Part shown: one piece after another, positions 16,691-24,548 of the stretch
Position numbering within the stretch: position 1 is the stretch's first letter
Layout of the letters: each line of letters begins with the position of its first letter
DNA from: JBJXHC01 sp046160825
Lineage (GTDB): Bacteria > Bacteroidota > Ignavibacteria > UBA10030 > UBA6906
Reading direction: 5' to 3'
Assembly (NCBI GenBank): GCA_046160825.1
Contig: JBJXHC010000118.1
Coordinates: forward strand, 8,767 to 72,766
Length of the DNA: 64,000 bases
Made by a program: the position numbers and the translations under genes
The notes under the pieces: generated by a model
Told to the model about the DNA's origin: nothing
Databases searched by the model: none
Seen by the model: only the letters and a program-made list of their open reading frames with translations

Positions 16691-19456
16691 ATGATTGGCA
16701 CAACAATATCGCACTACAAAATACTTGATGAACTGGGACGTGGCGGGATGGGCGTGGTTTATAAAGCCCAGGACCTCAGTCTTGATCGTTTTGTGGCTCT
16801 GAAGTTTCTTCCTCCACACCTCCATGCCTCGGAACAGGACAAGGCGCGGTTTATCCAGGAAGCCAAGGCGGCGAGCGCCCTGAACCATCCAAATATATGT
16901 ACGATCCACGCTATTGAGAACGTGGAAGGTCCCGCCTCCGCTGGCGCTTCGGCGCCTGCCCGCCTCGGAGAATCCTCTCAAGCAAGCGGGGACAAGCAGA
17001 TGTTCATCGTGATGGAGTTTGTCGATGGACAGACGCTGCGCGACCGTAAAACCACTGCAACCATCTCCTTAAAACAAGCCATTGATATCGGCATTCAAAT
17101 AGCCGATGGGCTTGCCGCTGCACACGAAAAGGGGATTGTTCACCGGGATATCAAGCCCGAGAACATTATGATCCGTAAGGACGGCATAGCTCAGGTCATG
17201 GACTTCGGGCTTGCAAAGCTTCGTGTTGGAGCCGGCGTCTCGAAGCTCACGAGAGAAGGAAGCACTATTGGCACAATCGGCTATATGTCTCCGGAACAAG
17301 TTCAGGGACTCGAGGCGGACCACCGGAGCGATATCTTCTCGCTTGGTGCAGTACTCTACGAATTGTTTACCGAGCATCTTCCTTTCAAAGGTGTGCATGA
17401 AACCGCGTTGATGTATGAGATTGTGAACGTTGATGCTGCCCCGATGGCTTCTGTCAGGCCGGCAATTGATCCGGCACTTGATGCAATTGTTCTGGAGTGT
17501 CTGGCGAAAGAGCCGGGTGAACGCTATCAATCTGTTGCCGAGGTTTCAAAAGAGCTTCGCAGGTTCAAGCGGGAATCAAGCAAAGAACGGGTGAGCCGGG
17601 TGACCGCTGTCCGTGATGCGTACAAGAATCCCACCGGCGAGATCCAGGCAGCGCTTCCACAGTCTTCAAGGAGCGAACCACCGGAAAAGAAAAGAACACT
17701 TCCGGTGTTATGGATTTCCACTACTGCACTTTTTGTGCTTGCCACAGCAGGCCTTGCTTTTCTTTACTTGAGCCAACCTTCAAGAGAAGTAAGCCCGGTG
17801 CGTTTTACCATTCCCCCTCCGGAGAAGGGCGCGTTTCTCGGCCAGGTTCCCATAGTCTCTCCTGACGGACTCAAGGTCGCTTTTGTCGCAAGGGATTCGG
17901 TGGGGAGATCGCTTATCTGGGTCAGGCCCCTCTCCTCTGTTCTTGCCACACCACTTCCGGGAACGGATGAAGGGTCCTACCCCTTTTGGTCCCCCGACAG
18001 TCGCTTTCTCGGATTCTTTCAAAGCGGGAAACTCAAAAAAATAGACGCATCTGGTGGGCCCCCTCAGACGATTACAGACGCCAACCAGGGGAGGGGTGGC
18101 ACGTGGAGTGCCGCAGGAATCATTGTATTTACACCGAGTTTTTCAACTGGACTGCAGCAGGTTTCTGAAGCCGGGGGTACTCCTGCTGATGTGACGACGC
18201 TTGATTCTGCGCGCTTGGAGGATTCTCATCGTTGGGCAAGCTTTCTGCCTGATGGCCGTCACTTTACGTATCTCCGGCGAAGTACGAATGATGAGAAGAC
18301 CGGGCTCTACCTTGGATCTCTTGATTCGAAGGAGAATACCCTTCTGCTCCCGGTCAAATCCAATGCAGTCTACGCCTCTCCCGGCTATCTGCTATTCATC
18401 AGGGATCGCTCGCTTATGGCTCAACCGTTTGACGCGGGCAAACTGCAATTGAGCGGACAGGCATTTCCCATTGCAGAAAATGTAGGGTTTGAGCCGACGT
18501 TCAGTTACGGGCTCTTCTCTGCATCTGCAAACGGAGTTCTTGCCCTTGATGTTGGAACAGGTGCAACGGGCAACAGACAGCTTGTGTGGTATGATCGTGC
18601 CGGAAAACGTCTGGAGAAAGTGGGAACTGCCGGTATTGTGTTTGACTTTGCACTCTCTCCAGATGAAAAGCGGGTCGTCTTCCGTCGCATCGATCAGCAG
18701 ACAAGGAACAACGATCTCTGGATACTTGACCTCGCCCGTCAGACCGAGTCTCGTTTTACGTTTCGACAAACAGTGGATGATGACCCGGTCTGGTCGCCCG
18801 ACGGAACAAGGATTATCTTTGATTCAAACCCCGAAGGGGTTGGCAATATTCATCAAAAGATTGCGACCGGAGCCGGTAGCGAAGAGGTTCTTCTTAAATC
18901 GACGTCCGGAAATTTTCCTCTCAGTTGGTCGCCGGATGGGCAGAATATCCTCTACCAGAGTGAAGATCCCAAAACAAAAGTCGATTTGTGGATATTGCCG
19001 ACTGTAGGAGATAAGAAACCCTATCCATATGTCCAAACGGAAGCATTGGAGTTCAGCGGCAACTTCTCTCCGGATGGCCGCTGGATTGCCTATTCCTCGG
19101 ATGAATCAGGAAGGTTTGAGGTGTATGTTCAGGCGTTTCCGCTCACTCAGGGGAAATGGCAGGTGTCGACCGGCGGCGGTGGGATGCCGGTTTGGGGAAA
19201 GGATGGAAAAGAACTTTTTTATCTTGCACCGGACAAGAAGTTGATGGCGGTTGATGTCAAAGGGACAGGTACGTCCTTTGAGCAAGGAATACCGCAGCCG
19301 CTGTTTGATGCGGATGTTGACAATTTTGCGTCTGTTAACAGGTATACCGTCTCAAGAGATGGCAAGCGGTTTCTTGTCAACACCTCGGTAGAGGGCACAA
19401 GTGCGAAACCGATCATGGTAGTAATGAACTGGACGGCGGAGATAACAAGGAAATGA
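16691..19456 (+). CDS. Membrane Ser/Thr kinase with beta-propeller output
   Basis: This 921-residue kinase has P-loop GRGGMG at 16-21, K38 and HRD D153. The HRD is displaced because about 22 residues are inserted in the beta4-beta5 turn between IENVEG and DKQMFIVMEF. A membrane span at about 338-358 is followed by a PD40-type propeller. The inserted DNA (16931-16996) has a GGCGC-TTCG-GCGCC hairpin and CCTGCC/CGCCTC motifs shared with other repeats here. Stop TGA overlaps the ATG of the following relic. The beta4-beta5 turn is solvent-exposed in this fold, so the kinase may tolerate the insert. Confidence 0.94.
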   Translation: MIGTTISHYKILDELGRGGMGVVYKAQDLSLDRFVALKFLPPHLHASEQDKARFIQEAKAASALNHPNICTIHAIENVEGPASAGASAPARLGESSQASGDKQMFIVMEFVDGQTLRDRKTTATISLKQAIDIGIQIADGLAAAHEKGIVHRDIKPENIMIRKDGIAQVMDFGLAKLRVGAGVSKLTREGSTIGTIGYMSPEQVQGLEADHRSDIFSLGAVLYELFTEHLPFKGVHETALMYEIVNVDAAPMASVRPAIDPALDAIVLECLAKEPGERYQSVAEVSKELRRFKRESSKERVSRVTAVRDAYKNPTGEIQAALPQSSRSEPPEKKRTLPVLWISTTALFVLATAGLAFLYLSQPSREVSPVRFTIPPPEKGAFLGQVPIVSPDGLKVAFVARDSVGRSLIWVRPLSSVLATPLPGTDEGSYPFWSPDSRFLGFFQSGKLKKIDASGGPPQTITDANQGRGGTWSAAGIIVFTPSFSTGLQQVSEAGGTPADVTTLDSARLEDSHRWASFLPDGRHFTYLRRSTNDEKTGLYLGSLDSKENTLLLPVKSNAVYASPGYLLFIRDRSLMAQPFDAGKLQLSGQAFPIAENVGFEPTFSYGLFSASANGVLALDVGTGATGNRQLVWYDRAGKRLEKVGTAGIVFDFALSPDEKRVVFRRIDQQTRNNDLWILDLARQTESRFTFRQTVDDDPVWSPDGTRIIFDSNPEGVGNIHQKIATGAGSEEVLLKSTSGNFPLSWSPDGQNILYQSEDPKTKVDLWILPTVGDKKPYPYVQTEALEFSGNFSPDGRWIAYSSDESGRFEVYVQAFPLTQGKWQVSTGGGGMPVWGKDGKELFYLAPDKKLMAVDVKGTGTSFEQGIPQPLFDADVDNFASVNRYTVSRDGKRFLVNTSVEGTSAKPIMVVMNWTAEITRK
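16931..16996. repeat. In-frame repeat insertion in kinase beta4-beta5 turn
   Basis: The insertion is GC-rich, with a perfect GGCGC (16943-16947), TTCG, GCGCC (16952-16956) tetraloop hairpin, and adds about 22 codons relative to paralogues. The pseudokinase at 19557 carries a different insert at the same turn. Confidence 0.68.
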
Positions 19457-19560
19457 TCGGCCAAATTCCAAAATCACCCACGAGCTCATTACAGCGAGTG
19501 GCTGTGATTTTGCGAATCCCGCCATTGTTTGGCGGGACAATTACAAGGATTACGCAATGA
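19453..19560 (+). pseudogene. Relic kinase start / 35-residue leader frame
   Basis: This is the shortest overlapping relic. Only MIGQ of the kinase start remains before the covarying-stem repeat. Its ATG overlaps the stop of the preceding kinase (ATGA at 19453-19456), and its TGA overlaps the next ATG (19557-19560), so it bridges two kinase genes without a gap. The frame is open through both hairpins. Confidence 0.65.
19469..19536 (+). repeat. Covarying-stem palindromic element, copy 4
   Basis: CAAAATCAC (19469-19477) pairs with GTGATTTTG (19504-19512) around CCAC/GTGG. CCCGCC (19518-19523) pairs with GGCGGG (19531-19536). AAGGA follows as Shine-Dalgarno for the ATG at 19557. Confidence 0.85.
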
Positions 19561-19877
19561 TCGGCCAGACGATTTCTCACTATAAAGTTCTTGAAAAGCT
19601 TGGTGAAGGCGGGATGGGTGTTGTCTATAAGGCCGAAGATACTACGCTCAAACGAATAGTAGCCCTGAAGTTTCTCCCCGGGCACGTGAGTTCCAGCGCT
19701 CCGGACAAAGCTCGCTTCCTGCAAGAAGCCCAAGCAGCTGCTGCGCTGAATCATCCCAACATTTGCACCATCTACGGTATTGAAGAATCCGCCTCCGTTC
19801 CTCAAAGCGGGACTGCGGCGGACAGGCATGATAATCAAACCTTTATCGCCATGGAGTTTGTTGATGGCCAGAAGTAA
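19557..19877 (+). pseudogene. Truncated Ser/Thr kinase N-lobe
   Basis: The 106-residue frame has a good P-loop, VALK lysine and hinge (FIAMEFVDGQ) but stops immediately after the hinge, so the catalytic C-lobe is missing. It is closest to the kinase at 43173 (both have AEDTTLKR). The beta4-beta5 turn contains an extra palindrome-like insert. The break falls at the alphaD start, the site where intact paralogues carry palindromes. The next gene begins 15 bp downstream and is unrelated, so the kinase body was probably lost by deletion or replacement. Confidence 0.85.
19788..19822. repeat. In-frame insert in beta4-beta5 turn of the truncated kinase
   Basis: TCCGCC (19788-19793) and GGCGGA (19817-19822) bracket an insert of about 14 codons relative to the paralogue at 43173. 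Same protein position as the insert at 16931-16996 but different sequence. Confidence 0.6.
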
Positions 19878-19892
19878 GGCCAAAGGAAAGCA

Positions 19893-21584
19893 ATGATCTG
19901 CTCAACAAAGAAAAGTTTATCACTTATGCCATCTCTCTGCAGTTGTCCTCGCTGGTCAGTGATTGCATTGGCGATTATTCATTTCATCATCAACGTGCCT
20001 GCTCTTGCCGATGATGCTGTGAAAGGCGCCGGCGGGCGTGAAGAGTTGATATCCCTCTTTCGTGAATTCCGGGTGCTGGCGCAACCGACGATGCCTGATG
20101 GTGTTCCCGACTACAAGGCGGAAACGATGTCGGCAACGCACCGCAAGCTGCAAGCTCTTCAGGAACGCCTTGCGTTAGTGGATACCGCCAACTGGCCGCT
20201 GGAACAACGGGTGGATTATGAGTTGCTGCGGGCTGAAATGAACGGATTGGATTTCCACATCCGGGTTCTTCAACCATGGACACGGGATCCAGCGTACTAT
20301 GCATTGGTCTGGTCATATCAAAGCGACACGCCAGCGCATGAAGGACCGACCAGCCACGGGGCAATCGAACTCTGGCAATACACCTTCCCGCTGTCGCTGG
20401 CAGACGCAGTGAAGCTGGGGAATGAACTGAAGCTCATCCCCCCCTTTCTCCGGCAGGCCCGGATCAACCTGTCGGGCAACGCCCGCGACCTCTGGATGGT
20501 CGGCATCACCAACATTCGCGATCAGGCCAACGATCTGGATGACCTGGCAACGAAAACGGCCAATGCGGGGAGTGAGTTCAGGAAGATTCTCGCGGAAGCG
20601 AAGGAAGCGACTGTGAGTTTTGCGGAATGGCTGGAACAACAAGCTCCGTCAAAGACCGGTTCGTCGGGAATCGGCAAAGAGGCCTATACGTGGCATCTGC
20701 GGAACGTGTTGCTGGTCCCCTTTTCCTGGGAGGATGAGGTTGCACTGTTGAAACGTGAGCTTGACCGCGCGTATACCATGCTGAGTCTAGAACGGCACCG
20801 CAATCGAAAACTTCCGCCCATACAGCCGGCATCAGATTCCGCTGAATTTGATCGTCGAACGGACGCATCCGTCAGCAAGCTGATGAATTTTCTGAAGAAC
20901 CAGGATATCCTTACGGTCCGCTCCTACATGGAGCCAGAACTCCGGAAGCACATTGGTGAATTCCAGCCTGTGGAACAACGGAACTTCTTCATGAATGTGG
21001 TGCATCTGGAGCCTGCAGTGTTGTACTCCCACTCAACGCACTGGTTTGAAACCGCGATGATGAGAGATGAGCCGCATCCGAATCCGTTGCGGCGTGACGC
21101 GTTGCCGTACAATATTTGGATGAGTCGCTCTGAAGGCCAGGCAACCGGCGTCGAGGAGAGGTTCATGCACGCCGGACTGTATGACGACAACCCGCGCGCG
21201 CGAGAGCTTGTCTGGATTATGCTGGCTTTTCGTTGCGCCCGTGGGCTTGCATCATTGTACGCACATGCAAATGAAATCACACTGGAAGAAGCCCGTGCGT
21301 ATCAAATTCAATGGACGCCCAATGGCTGGGTGGGTGAAGATCTGAGCCTTGTGGGCTTCGAGCAGCATCTGTATCTGCGCCAGCCGGGGTACGGCACGTG
21401 CTATGTCACGGGAAAATATCTGATCGAGAGACTCATTGCGGATCGCAGCCGTCAACTTGGTAATGCATTTACGCTCAAGAACTTCTTCGACGAGATGTAT
21501 GGCGTTGGCATGATACCGGTGTCGTTGATCCGCTGGCAGATGACGGGGTTGGACGATGAGATCAAAATAATGACGAAAGAATAG
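19893..21584 (+). CDS. Exported DUF885-family protein
   Basis: This 563-residue protein has a hydrophobic N-terminal segment (about 22-40, ending PALADD) consistent with a signal peptide. DUF885 features follow: NWPLEQRVDYELLRAEM near 110, EGQATGVEERFM near 423 (family EGWA-like box) and a C-terminal QPGYGTCYVTGKYLIE...FFDEMYGVGMIP segment. The histidine-rich, metal-binding-like box usual in the family is not evident; STHWFETA stands near its place, so peptidase-like activity is doubtful. It interrupts the kinase array directly behind a truncated kinase. AAAGGAAAG precedes the ATG. Role unknown. Confidence 0.85.
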   Translation: MICSTKKSLSLMPSLCSCPRWSVIALAIIHFIINVPALADDAVKGAGGREELISLFREFRVLAQPTMPDGVPDYKAETMSATHRKLQALQERLALVDTANWPLEQRVDYELLRAEMNGLDFHIRVLQPWTRDPAYYALVWSYQSDTPAHEGPTSHGAIELWQYTFPLSLADAVKLGNELKLIPPFLRQARINLSGNARDLWMVGITNIRDQANDLDDLATKTANAGSEFRKILAEAKEATVSFAEWLEQQAPSKTGSSGIGKEAYTWHLRNVLLVPFSWEDEVALLKRELDRAYTMLSLERHRNRKLPPIQPASDSAEFDRRTDASVSKLMNFLKNQDILTVRSYMEPELRKHIGEFQPVEQRNFFMNVVHLEPAVLYSHSTHWFETAMMRDEPHPNPLRRDALPYNIWMSRSEGQATGVEERFMHAGLYDDNPRARELVWIMLAFRCARGLASLYAHANEITLEEARAYQIQWTPNGWVGEDLSLVGFEQHLYLRQPGYGTCYVTGKYLIERLIADRSRQLGNAFTLKNFFDEMYGVGMIPVSLIRWQMTGLDDEIKIMTKE

Positions 21585-21591
21585 GACACGC

Positions 21592-21777
21592 ATGATGGGG
21601 AAAACTGTTTCTCACTACAAGATTCTCGAGAAATTTGGGGAAGTCCCAAAACTGCCCACGAGTGTATCTCAACGAGTGGGTGCAGTTTTGAGGATCCCCG
21701 CCTGCCATCGAGAATTCTCGGAGGCGGGCAGGCCGCCGCTTTCTGGCGGGAGCTGCAGGAAAGGATACATATGGTAG
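21592..21777 (+). pseudogene. Relic kinase N-terminus / 61-residue leader frame
   Basis: It begins MMGKTVSHYKILEKFGE, then runs through the longest covarying-stem repeat (with a nested GCCTGCC palindrome) without a stop. Its TAG (21775-21777) lies inside the next kinase, whose ATG is at 21771. Although the next kinase starts MVG rather than MIG, so ATGA is not available, the relic still terminates within the start region and in the same relative frame as the other relics. Confidence 0.68.
21647..21750 (+). repeat. Covarying-stem palindromic element, copy 5 with nested palindrome
   Basis: CAAAACTGC (21647-21655) pairs with GCAGTTTTG (21682-21690) around CCAC/GTGG. The CCCGCC...GGCGGG part (from 21697 to 21750) is expanded by a nested GCCTGCC...GGCAGGC palindrome with a central GAGAATTCTC. 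The same nested palindrome occurs at 52083-52120. Confidence 0.82.
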
Positions 21778-24500
21778 GCCAGACTATCTCACACTATAAG
21801 ATTTTGGAAAAATTGGGCGAGGGCGGCATGGGCGTCGTCTACAAAGCCCAGGACACCAAACTCGACCGCCTCGTTGCACTCAAGTTCCTCCCCTCCCATC
21901 TCTCGACCTCAGAGCAGGACAAGGCCCGGTTCATCCAGGAAGCAAAGGCAGCTTCAGCGATCAACCATCCTAACATCTGCACCATTTATTCCGTTGATGA
22001 GCACGACAAGCAGCTCTTCATTGCAATGGAATTTGTGGATGGACAAACGCTTCGGGAAAAATTCAAATCCCAACCCCCCCACCAAAAAGATGGCGGGCAG
22101 GCAAATCTCAAATCAGCAATTGACATCGGCATCCAGATCGCCGACGGACTAGCAGCAGCACACGAGAAGGGAATCGTCCACCGCGACATCAAGCCCGAGA
22201 ACATTATGGTGCGCAAAGATGGTATCGCCCAGATCATGGATTTCGGTCTGGCTAAGCTCCAGGGAATCTCGCGTCTGACAAAAGAAGGAAGCACTGTAGG
22301 AACGGCCGGGTATATGTCGCCGGAACAAGTCCAGGGCCAGGATGCCGATCATCGTTCGGATATCTTCTCGCTTGGCGTATTACTGTACGAGATGATCACG
22401 GGGCAACTCCCCTTCAAGGGTGTTCACGAAACCGCGATGGCATACGAAATTGTGAACGTCGATTCCCCGCCGATGTCTTCAATCAACCCTGAGATTCCGC
22501 CGGAGCTTGACGCGATTGTCCTTGAATGCCTGGAAAAGGATCCGAAGGAACGAACACAAGCCGCAAGTCAGGTCTCGCTCGATCTCAAACGATACAAACG
22601 GGAATCCAGTCGCCAACGCGCGAGCAGAATCGTGCCCGCGAGGCCAGTGGATTCCACCCGCGCCACGGTGAGATCTCAAAGCCAAACAGGAATATTGCCA
22701 CGGTCGCCAAAGATGAAACCACTCTGGCTGGCTGGAGCTGTAGTTCTTGGCATTGCAATCGGTTGGTTGCTGTTCCTTCAGCTGAGTAACAATAGAGTCG
22801 AAAAAGAAACAAGGCGTGTAAACCTTTCTGCTACCACTGCTACAGGCCAGAAGATATACAGTTCGGATATACCGGCCGTCGCAATTTCTCCGGACGGACA
22901 ATTCGTTGCCTATTCTCTTACCGAATCCGGATCATCCCGGATCTTCCTCCGCGCGCTGAACAATTTTCAGTCAACCCCGATAAAGGGAACTGAAAACGGG
23001 ACTGCCCCTTTCTTCTCACCCGATGGTCAGTGGATCGCGTTTGCCGCCGATGGCAAGATCAAGAAAGTCCCCGCTTCCGGTGGTTCAGTGGAAACGATCT
23101 GTGAAGCGCCCGGATTTCGCGGCGCTTCATGGGGACCTGATAACAAAATCATCTTCAGTCCGGAGTTTGCATCTTCATTGATGTCGGTCTCTGCCGGAGG
23201 TGGAAGTGTTCAGGTGTTTTCCAAGCTTGATTCAGCGGGTAAGGAACGGACCCACCGATGGCCATCCATTCTCCCGGACGGTAAGTGGGTTCTGTACACG
23301 ATCGGCGATCCGAACAATCCGAACTCGTATGCGGACGCGCTGCTCGCTATTCAGTCAACCGAGACGGGCGAGCGACATATACTCGATGTCCGGGGAGAAA
23401 TGGCCCAATATGTCGAACCGGGATATCTCATCGTTGCGAGAAGCGGAGCGTTGCTGGCCGCACCCTTCAGTCTGAAGGAGTTTCGCGTAACCCAACCACT
23501 GTCCACAGTCATGAACGATGTGTCCGGCGATCCCGGCAGCGGAGTGTGCTATTTTTCCGTTTCAACTAACGGGCACCTTGTGTATCTCCCGGGGTACTTG
23601 AATCAGGATTTCGAACTCGTGTCGGTGACCCGTGAGGGTCAAATGACGACGCTCCCCTTACAGCCCCAGCCGTACACCACTCCGCGAGTATCCCCTGATG
23701 GATCAAAGCTTGCAGTCACCATCGGGTTGGTGGCGGGAAATGATACTGATATCTGGATATATGATTTCCAGACTACATCGTTCAACCGGCTTACATTCGA
23801 GAAGAGAATGTTCAGCGGTATCTGGAGTCGGGATGGGAAATCACTCTACTACGCATCGGGGATGGCGGGGAAAGAAGGATTGATGGTAAAACCCGCTGAC
23901 GGAAGTTCCAATGGCACGATCGTGTTGCCCAGTTCAGGACCGGAGTTTCCTATCTCCATTTCTCCCGATGGCGGGAAGATGATCATTAATACCATAGCGT
24001 TGGAGGGAGATATTCACGTCCTCGATCTCAACATAGACAAGAAAGTATCTCCCTTGATATCTTCACCCGCGTCAGAATATGGCGGACATATCTCACCCGA
24101 TGGCAAATACATCATCTACATCTCCAACGAATCGGGAAGATTTGAAGTGTATGTCCGGACGTATCCGGACCTGAAGGGAAAATGGCAGATCTCGAAGAGT
24201 GGCGGGGTCCTCCCTCTTTGGTCTCCTGACGGGAGAGAAATACTCTATGTGAACACCGTAGGGAGAATGATGACGGCTCCGCTTCAGCGTCAACCAACAT
24301 TCCTGCCGGGTGCTCCCAGAGAGTTGTTTGATGCCTCACAAATGTACTTCCCCAATAACCCTATTGCCAATTACGATATGACACCGGACGGTAAGAACTT
24401 TATTTTCGTCCGGAGTACAAATGTCAACGCCAATGTTACGGCGTTCAATGTTGTTCTCAATTGGACAGATGAACTCACACATCAACTATCAGTGAAGTAG
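21771..24500 (+). CDS. Membrane Ser/Thr kinase with beta-propeller output
   Basis: This 909-residue protein has an N-terminal kinase (K38, HRD D139), a membrane span (about 317-336) and a PD40-type propeller. The alphaD-alphaE loop is about ten residues longer than in 13809 or 49374 (SQPPHQKDGGQAN). It is encoded by a C-run and ATGGCGGGC stretch (about 22062-22105) that is only weakly palindromic. It starts MVG instead of MIG. AGGAAAGG lies before the ATG, just downstream of the relic's repeat. It is followed within 50 bp by the giant histidine kinase gene. Confidence 0.95.
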   Translation: MVGQTISHYKILEKLGEGGMGVVYKAQDTKLDRLVALKFLPSHLSTSEQDKARFIQEAKAASAINHPNICTIYSVDEHDKQLFIAMEFVDGQTLREKFKSQPPHQKDGGQANLKSAIDIGIQIADGLAAAHEKGIVHRDIKPENIMVRKDGIAQIMDFGLAKLQGISRLTKEGSTVGTAGYMSPEQVQGQDADHRSDIFSLGVLLYEMITGQLPFKGVHETAMAYEIVNVDSPPMSSINPEIPPELDAIVLECLEKDPKERTQAASQVSLDLKRYKRESSRQRASRIVPARPVDSTRATVRSQSQTGILPRSPKMKPLWLAGAVVLGIAIGWLLFLQLSNNRVEKETRRVNLSATTATGQKIYSSDIPAVAISPDGQFVAYSLTESGSSRIFLRALNNFQSTPIKGTENGTAPFFSPDGQWIAFAADGKIKKVPASGGSVETICEAPGFRGASWGPDNKIIFSPEFASSLMSVSAGGGSVQVFSKLDSAGKERTHRWPSILPDGKWVLYTIGDPNNPNSYADALLAIQSTETGERHILDVRGEMAQYVEPGYLIVARSGALLAAPFSLKEFRVTQPLSTVMNDVSGDPGSGVCYFSVSTNGHLVYLPGYLNQDFELVSVTREGQMTTLPLQPQPYTTPRVSPDGSKLAVTIGLVAGNDTDIWIYDFQTTSFNRLTFEKRMFSGIWSRDGKSLYYASGMAGKEGLMVKPADGSSNGTIVLPSSGPEFPISISPDGGKMIINTIALEGDIHVLDLNIDKKVSPLISSPASEYGGHISPDGKYIIYISNESGRFEVYVRTYPDLKGKWQISKSGGVLPLWSPDGREILYVNTVGRMMTAPLQRQPTFLPGAPRELFDASQMYFPNNPIANYDMTPDGKNFIFVRSTNVNANVTAFNVVLNWTDELTHQLSVK

Positions 24501-24548
24501 TCGTCGTTGTCAAGTCGCCATCCGCATTCCCATGAATCAACAAAAGAA

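Noticed and set aside
24507..24548. TTG start for the giant histidine kinase
   Set aside because: It has no better ribosome site than the ATG at 24549, and the added residues are low-complexity.
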